This document shows positions 5,687-9,468 of a DNA stretch of 9,468 nucleotides, piece by piece; position 1 is the stretch's first letter; each line of letters starts with the position of its first letter. Under the pieces are notes generated by a model that saw only the letters and a program-made list of their open reading frames with translations, searched no databases and had not been told where the DNA came from. The stretch is from Acidobacteriota bacterium (GTDB lineage: Bacteria > Acidobacteriota > Terriglobia > Terriglobales > Acidobacteriaceae), in NCBI GenBank assembly GCA_021805955.1, contig JAJZDO010000992.1:1-9468 (forward strand), written 5' to 3'. The translations under genes and the position numbers were made by a program.

Positions 5687-7519
5687 ATGATGTGGCAACA
5701 CCTCCAATCCGCTTCGCCTTTGCGTATCGTCCTCTTGTCGGCAGCTTTTGCCGCAGCGTCTTGTTCTGGCCTGCTGGGGCAATCGAGTTCCAGCTCATCG
5801 AACTCTGTCCCATCTTCCAGTATGTCCAGTGCCCCAAGGTCATCTTCGGGTGCTCCGATGTACAAACATGAAAAGTCTCCCTCGCTTGTCGATCCCGATG
5901 GTCCGTCGATCTCGCTCACAACGTCTGAGACGGTTTTCACGATGGCTGCGGCGCTAAACTCCTGCGGTTACAACGATGGATTAGTCGATAGTGAGCCGAT
6001 CCGACTGGAGCTTCGGCAAGAGATTGAAAAAGTTCTGGCCTCAAGCGAATCCGCACGTGAAACGCGCGATAAAGTCTGTCTCTTTATTCAGCAGCACAAC
6101 ATGACAGGCACCATTCGGGATGTGACGCAATACATCTCGCTCGCGCTCTACCTGACTCCTCCACCGGATCTGGAGACATCCGTAGAACTCTCCGACATGC
6201 CACCCGATGCGACGCAGGTCGTAGGCATACTTGCCGTGCTGCGCGACTTTGCGGCAACCGTCGATCTGCATGGCATCTGGCTCACACATCATCGTGAATA
6301 CGATGCGGTCGCCGCCAGCCTTCATGACAGCCTAACAAAGATGATCCTCAGCACAAGCTACTACCTGAAGATGCCTGTGCCAGGCTATGAAGGGCGTCGT
6401 TTTCTTGTCGTCGTCGAGCCGCAGCTTTCTCCCGACACCATCAATGCGCGCATCTATGGCACGGATTATGTAGATGTAGTCTCGCCGAAGCACGGCGTGA
6501 TTCCCATGAATGAGGTGCGGCATACGTATCTGCATTATCTGATCGAGCCGCTGCTGCTGCAGCGCCGCGACTCGATGGATCGCTTCCTGCCTCTGCTGAA
6601 GCTGGTGCAGGATGCGCCAATTGACTATCAGTATCGAAGCGATGTCGCCTCGTTGACGATCGAGTGCCTGATCAAGGCGATTGAGGCGCGCACGATGGAT
6701 ACTGGCATCCAGCCCTATGTCGTTCCGCCGGATGCTACGCGCGAAGACTTTGAGAAAATCGAAAGCGCAAAAAATGCAGTAGCGGAGAAGATGGAGCGTG
6801 TGCGCCAGGCTCGTGTGCAGCATGACATGCAGCAGGGCTGGGTATTCACGCAATACTTTTATGCTCAGATGGTGCAGTTTGAAAAAGATCCAGCGAGCTT
6901 ATCCGATGTGATTGGAGAGATGGTCTACAGCATGGACGTCGAGCATGAATCGCATGTCATCCGCCAGATCGATTTTGATAAGACAGTGGATGCGGATGTG
7001 CTGAGCCGAAGCAGGCCGCGGCAACTTCAGGGGTTGGATCTTGCGGAGGCTCATCTGGAAGCCGGAGACACCAGAACAGCGGCGAGCCTGGCACAGACGG
7101 CGCTTGCCAATCCGTCGTCCATCCCAGGGCAGGGAATTGGTAGAGCGGACTTTATCCTTGCGCGGGTTGCGGTGATGAGCGGGCAACCAGAACAGGCCAT
7201 TGAGGACTTTCAAAAAGCAGCAGAAAGCTCCAAAGAGCCACGCATCACATCGTGGTCGCACATTTATCTCGGACGGATGCTGGATCTCAGTTGCAAGCGC
7301 GATGAAGCCATTGCGGAATATAAAGCTGCTCTGGCCGCGCGCGATGGCCAACTGGACACTCGGCTTGCCGCTGAGCGTGGTCTCAAAGCCGCATATGCGG
7401 TGAATGGTCATCATTGCGATGCGCATACTGGAGACGAAGTTCCGCCCACCGCAGGAAGCTCTCCGTCGAACGCAGCAAATCAATCGGCTCAGCCCAATGC
7501 GGCATCAACTCCGCAGTAA
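5687..7519 (+). CDS. Exported TPR-repeat protein with degenerate HExxH-like motif
   Basis: A 610-residue protein whose function I do not recognise. The N-terminus is a signal sequence (hydrophobic about 12-25). C26 follows A-A-S and could be a lipidated cysteine, though the lipobox is poor. A serine-rich linker covers about 32-55. Residues about 75-340 form a mainly helical domain containing RRFLVVVEPQ and NEVRHTYLHYLIEPLL; HTYLH (279-283) has the two histidines of a zinc-protease HExxH but threonine in place of the glutamate. A charged helical stretch, perhaps coiled coil, lies at about 350-380. Three TPR units follow at about 446-475, 485-513 and 522-552, a protein-binding scaffold, then a low-complexity tail rich in A, S, P and N. 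Start is ATG 5687 or 5690, without a clear ribosome binding site. It lies 56 bases after the M24 peptidase on the same strand. Similar proteins of this layout appear to be conserved in Acidobacteriota, from memory rather than a search. Confidence 0.85.
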   Translation: MMWQHLQSASPLRIVLLSAAFAAASCSGLLGQSSSSSSNSVPSSSMSSAPRSSSGAPMYKHEKSPSLVDPDGPSISLTTSETVFTMAAALNSCGYNDGLVDSEPIRLELRQEIEKVLASSESARETRDKVCLFIQQHNMTGTIRDVTQYISLALYLTPPPDLETSVELSDMPPDATQVVGILAVLRDFAATVDLHGIWLTHHREYDAVAASLHDSLTKMILSTSYYLKMPVPGYEGRRFLVVVEPQLSPDTINARIYGTDYVDVVSPKHGVIPMNEVRHTYLHYLIEPLLLQRRDSMDRFLPLLKLVQDAPIDYQYRSDVASLTIECLIKAIEARTMDTGIQPYVVPPDATREDFEKIESAKNAVAEKMERVRQARVQHDMQQGWVFTQYFYAQMVQFEKDPASLSDVIGEMVYSMDVEHESHVIRQIDFDKTVDADVLSRSRPRQLQGLDLAEAHLEAGDTRTAASLAQTALANPSSIPGQGIGRADFILARVAVMSGQPEQAIEDFQKAAESSKEPRITSWSHIYLGRMLDLSCKRDEAIAEYKAALAARDGQLDTRLAAERGLKAAYAVNGHHCDAHTGDEVPPTAGSSPSNAANQSAQPNAASTPQ

Positions 7520-7608
7520 CTCTATCCAACCGCTTGTCACTCAGTTCGCGAATCCACTCTGTCAAGAATCGATGATGTGCGACAAAGCCCTTTCCGGAGA
7601 TTTTTCAG

Positions 7609-8580
7609 ATGCGTGTGGGATATCCTGCTTCGTTTACTCCTGACTTACTCGCGCTGCTCCCCGCAGATGTCGAGCTTGTTCCCATTCCTTCGCACCCAGA
7701 CCAGACATACGAGATAGACCTATGGATTCCACCGCCCGCGCCTGCAATCGGTCAGCGTATCTGGCCGTATTTGCGCGGCGTTCAGATTATTCTGAGCCTG
7801 ATGGCCGGAACGGACTGGTTGATTGCGCTTGCGCCGACCGACGTAACCATCTGCAACGCTCAGGACGCGCACAACATTCCCACAGCCGAGTGGACTGTGA
7901 CCGCCATCCTCGCCATGCTCAAGTATTTTCCGTGGTATCACGACCTGCAGCGCGCAGCCGATTGGAGCGGACGCGCGAAGATTCCTGAGGTTTATGCGCA
8001 AATTCATGCCAATCCAGCTCCAACTTTTCCGCCTGTTCAACAGGAAGAGCTTCACGGCAAGCGTGTCCTGCTGGTTGGCTACGGATCGATCGGCAAAAGC
8101 ATCGAAAAGCTGATTCTGCCCTTTGGCGCGGAGATAACGCGCGTTGCCCGCACGGCGCGCACTGAGCCTGTTACTGTCCATGCTGTCAGCGAACTGAATT
8201 CACTGCTTCCGCACGCGGAGATTCTGATTCTGATTCTGCCGCATACTCCGGCTTCCCACCAGCTTATTGGTGCGCAGCAATTCGCACTGTTGCCGCAGGG
8301 CGCGCTCGTTGTCAATGCCGCGCGCGGGCCAATCGTCCATACGGATGCTCTGGTAGCTGCATTGAACTCTGGCCGTATCCGCGCCGCCATAGACGTCACC
8401 GATCCGGAGCCGCTGCCACCGGAGCATCCTCTTTGGCGCTGCCCCAATTTACTTCTGACTCCGCACGTTGCAGGCATCACGCCACGTTCGTCGCCGCGCG
8501 CGGTGAGCCTGGCAGCAGAGCAGATTCGACGCCTGCTGCGAGACGAGCCTCTGATTCACGTCGTCCACACCGGACGGTGA
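7609..8580 (+). CDS. D-isomer-specific 2-hydroxyacid dehydrogenase family protein
   Basis: A 323-residue NAD(P)-dependent oxidoreductase of the D-2-hydroxyacid dehydrogenase family, which interconverts 2-keto acids and D-2-hydroxy acids in the cytoplasm. The nucleotide-binding motif is GYGSIG (G157, G159, G162). The catalytic set is complete: R239 in NAARGPIV, E267 in DPEPLPPEHPLW and H286 in LTPHVAG. The substrate-domain loop SLMAGTDWL near residue 65 is also typical. A segment of about 25 residues between the helix at 95-110 and the Rossmann domain looks somewhat longer than usual. The precise substrate (glyoxylate, hydroxypyruvate, phosphoglycerate or other) cannot be told from the sequence. 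The ATG at 7609 is supported by GGAGA eight bases upstream. It stands 89 bases after the TPR gene and 90 before the glycosidase, with no functional link evident. Confidence 0.92.
   Translation: MRVGYPASFTPDLLALLPADVELVPIPSHPDQTYEIDLWIPPPAPAIGQRIWPYLRGVQIILSLMAGTDWLIALAPTDVTICNAQDAHNIPTAEWTVTAILAMLKYFPWYHDLQRAADWSGRAKIPEVYAQIHANPAPTFPPVQQEELHGKRVLLVGYGSIGKSIEKLILPFGAEITRVARTARTEPVTVHAVSELNSLLPHAEILILILPHTPASHQLIGAQQFALLPQGALVVNAARGPIVHTDALVAALNSGRIRAAIDVTDPEPLPPEHPLWRCPNLLLTPHVAGITPRSSPRAVSLAAEQIRRLLRDEPLIHVVHTGR
8221..8238 (+). repeat. Three tandem copies of ATTCTG inside the dehydrogenase gene
   Basis: Three perfect ATTCTG units sit in frame and encode the alternating ILILIL of the Rossmann strand before PHTPAS. 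The protein length at this strand is normal for the family, so the repeat most likely reflects codon choice in a hydrophobic strand. Confidence 0.6.
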
Positions 8581-8598
8581 TTCCCCCCCACGAGTCGT

Positions 8599-8612
8599 AA
8601 CCGCGCGCGGTT
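8599..8612. promoter_or_regulatory. 14-base perfect palindrome, candidate operator
   Basis: AACCGCGCGCGGTT is a perfect palindrome without a loop, 59 bases before the start of the secreted glycosidase gene. A CG-centred palindrome with AA/TT ends is the general form of LacI-family operators, which often control sugar-use genes. No such regulator is visible in the window, so the link is only suggestive. It is not a terminator: there is no T run. Confidence 0.4.
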
Positions 8613-8630
8613 GAATGAAGTCGGAATGAA
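8613..8630 (+). repeat. Tandem 7-base direct repeat with 4-base spacer
   Basis: GAATGAA at 8613-8619 and 8624-8630 are separated by GTCG, a period of 11 bases. Seven-base direct repeats at one helical turn are the geometry of sites for OmpR/PhoB-type response regulators. The sequence itself is not a known box. It directly abuts the palindrome upstream of the glycosidase gene. Confidence 0.35.
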
Positions 8631-8670
8631 CTTCTCCGGGTGAAATTGCTGTGCCAAAAGGAAATATCGG

Positions 8671-9468
8671 ATGAGATCAAAGATACTTTCGCTCACCTTG
8701 CTCGTCCTGCTGCTTGCGCCTTTCATCCTGCGCGCTGAGCAAGGGGTCATTCGTCCAGGTGAATCCTGGAGGGATACTCATGGTCGGCTCATCCAGGCGC
8801 ATGGAGGGGGAATCACTTTTTGGAAAGGCGTCTACTACTGGTTCGGCGAAGACCGCACGCCATCGAATGATCCAGAAAAACGTTATGTCTCCTGCTACTC
8901 CTCGCGCGATCTGATGCACTGGAGCTTCGGCGGCGAGGTTCTTGTGCTCTCCGATCCAGAACATCTTGGTCCAAAGTGGGTTCTGGAGCGGCCAAAAGTT
9001 TTTGCCAATTCCCGCACGGGAAAGTTTATCCTCTACGCGCACCTGGATGACGCACATTACAAATTTGCGCGAGTAATGGTCGCTGTCAGCAATCGAATCG
9101 AGGGACCATACAAGTACGTGAAGAGCTATCGACCGCTTGGTGAGGAGAGTCGCGACATTGGCCAGTTTGTCGACGACGACGGCTCTTCCTATCTGATTTT
9201 TGAGTCGCGTCCCACGCGCGGGTTTTTCGTCGCGCGCCTCACCGGGGACTTTCTGAACGTGGAGAGAACGTGCTTTATCCCAGCTCCGCTCGAGGGTGGC
9301 GCGCTGGTCCACTACCGCGGACTCTATTATGTGGTTGGATCGCACATGACCGGCTGGCAACCCAACCCCAATGTCTACGCTACTGCCGCATCTCTTGCTG
9401 GGCCCTGGACAGACTTTCGCCCACTCGCTCCTCTGGCAGCAAACAACTACGACTCACAATCCACAATG
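8671..9468 (+). CDS. Secreted GH43-like glycoside hydrolase, N-terminal part
   Basis: The first 266 residues of a protein that runs off the window end. A signal peptide (hydrophobic run about 5-20, likely cleavage after LRA at 20-22) sends it out of the cytoplasm. The rest follows the five-bladed propeller pattern of glycoside hydrolase family 43: LIQAHGGGITFWKGVYYWFGE, YVSCYSSRDLMHWS, LERPKVFANSRTGKFILY, SRDIGQFVDDDGSSYLIF, and EGGALVHYRGLYYVVGSHMTGW. E208 is the likely acid and D162 the likely pKa-adjusting aspartate. The aspartate usually found in the first blade is replaced by the QAHGGG segment, as in the subgroups that include exo-beta-1,3-galactanases. Galactan or a similar side chain is therefore a possible substrate, but this is inference. 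The ATG at 8671 has AAGG ten bases upstream of it within AAGGA, a good spacing. Antisense frames across this gene are shadows. Confidence 0.87.
   Translation, partial: MRSKILSLTLLVLLLAPFILRAEQGVIRPGESWRDTHGRLIQAHGGGITFWKGVYYWFGEDRTPSNDPEKRYVSCYSSRDLMHWSFGGEVLVLSDPEHLGPKWVLERPKVFANSRTGKFILYAHLDDAHYKFARVMVAVSNRIEGPYKYVKSYRPLGEESRDIGQFVDDDGSSYLIFESRPTRGFFVARLTGDFLNVERTCFIPAPLEGGALVHYRGLYYVVGSHMTGWQPNPNVYATAASLAGPWTDFRPLAPLAANNYDSQSTM

Noticed and set aside
6899..7483. Antisense open frame (194 codons) opposite the TPR protein gene
   Set aside because: No recognisable motif, and the plus-strand frame is continuous with clear TPR units; treated as a shadow. The same holds for the antisense frame at 6332-6853.
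7545..7552. Eight-base palindrome TTCGCGAA before the dehydrogenase gene
   Set aside because: Too short and too common in a GC-rich genome to support an operator.
8677..9360. Long antisense open frame (227 codons) on the minus strand
   Set aside because: It lies opposite the GH43-like gene, which has a signal peptide, a ribosome binding site and family motifs; the antisense product resembles nothing.

Overview
The window looks like chromosomal DNA from an Acidobacteriota species of the Terriglobia type. This rests on protein content, not on a search: an Oar-like TonB-dependent receptor fragment of the kind that is heavily duplicated in that group, a signal-peptide-bearing class A beta-lactamase-like protein, a Tat-exported M24 peptidase, and exported TPR and GH43-like proteins. 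Base composition is moderately GC-rich by eye. I see no rRNA, tRNA, CRISPR array, insertion sequence or phage gene, and no gene-free stretch longer than about 150 bases.

Layout, left to right. (1) About 28-1170, plus strand: the C-terminal beta-barrel part of an Oar-like receptor whose frame is closed by a stop codon at positions 4-6, so the visible part has no signal peptide, plug or start of its own. (2) 1215-2252 and 2301-2723, minus strand: an msrB gene followed 48 bases later by a class A beta-lactamase-fold serine hydrolase. They probably share a transcript, and it converges on the receptor fragment. (3) 2724-2874: a divergent control region of about 150 bases with a perfect 9-base direct repeat. 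(4) 2875-4268, plus strand: an ECF sigma factor and its zinc-binding, membrane-spanning anti-sigma factor, overlapping by four bases. The anti-sigma factor ends in what looks like a TonB C-terminal domain on the periplasmic side. (5) 4353-5630: a Tat-exported Xaa-Pro peptidase (M24). (6) 5687-7519: an exported TPR protein of unknown function with a degenerate zinc-protease-like HTYLH motif. (7) 7609-8580: a D-2-hydroxyacid dehydrogenase-family oxidoreductase. (8) 8671 to the window end: the first 266 codons of a secreted GH43-like glycosidase, preceded by a short intergenic region holding a 14-base palindrome and a tandem 7-base repeat.

How the genes may work together. The centre is a sigma/anti-sigma switch beside a methionine sulfoxide reductase. 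The zinc-ligand spacing of the anti-sigma factor matches the redox-sensitive RsrA type, so an oxidative or envelope stress response is plausible. The TonB-like periplasmic domain suggests a sensory input from the envelope. Both ideas are inference. The rest is mostly envelope or secreted hydrolysis (peptidase, glycosidase, beta-lactamase-like protein). The two most useful places to look again are the anti-sigma/TonB fusion and the start of the sigma gene, where one base in a G tract separates the best ATG from the sigma reading frame.
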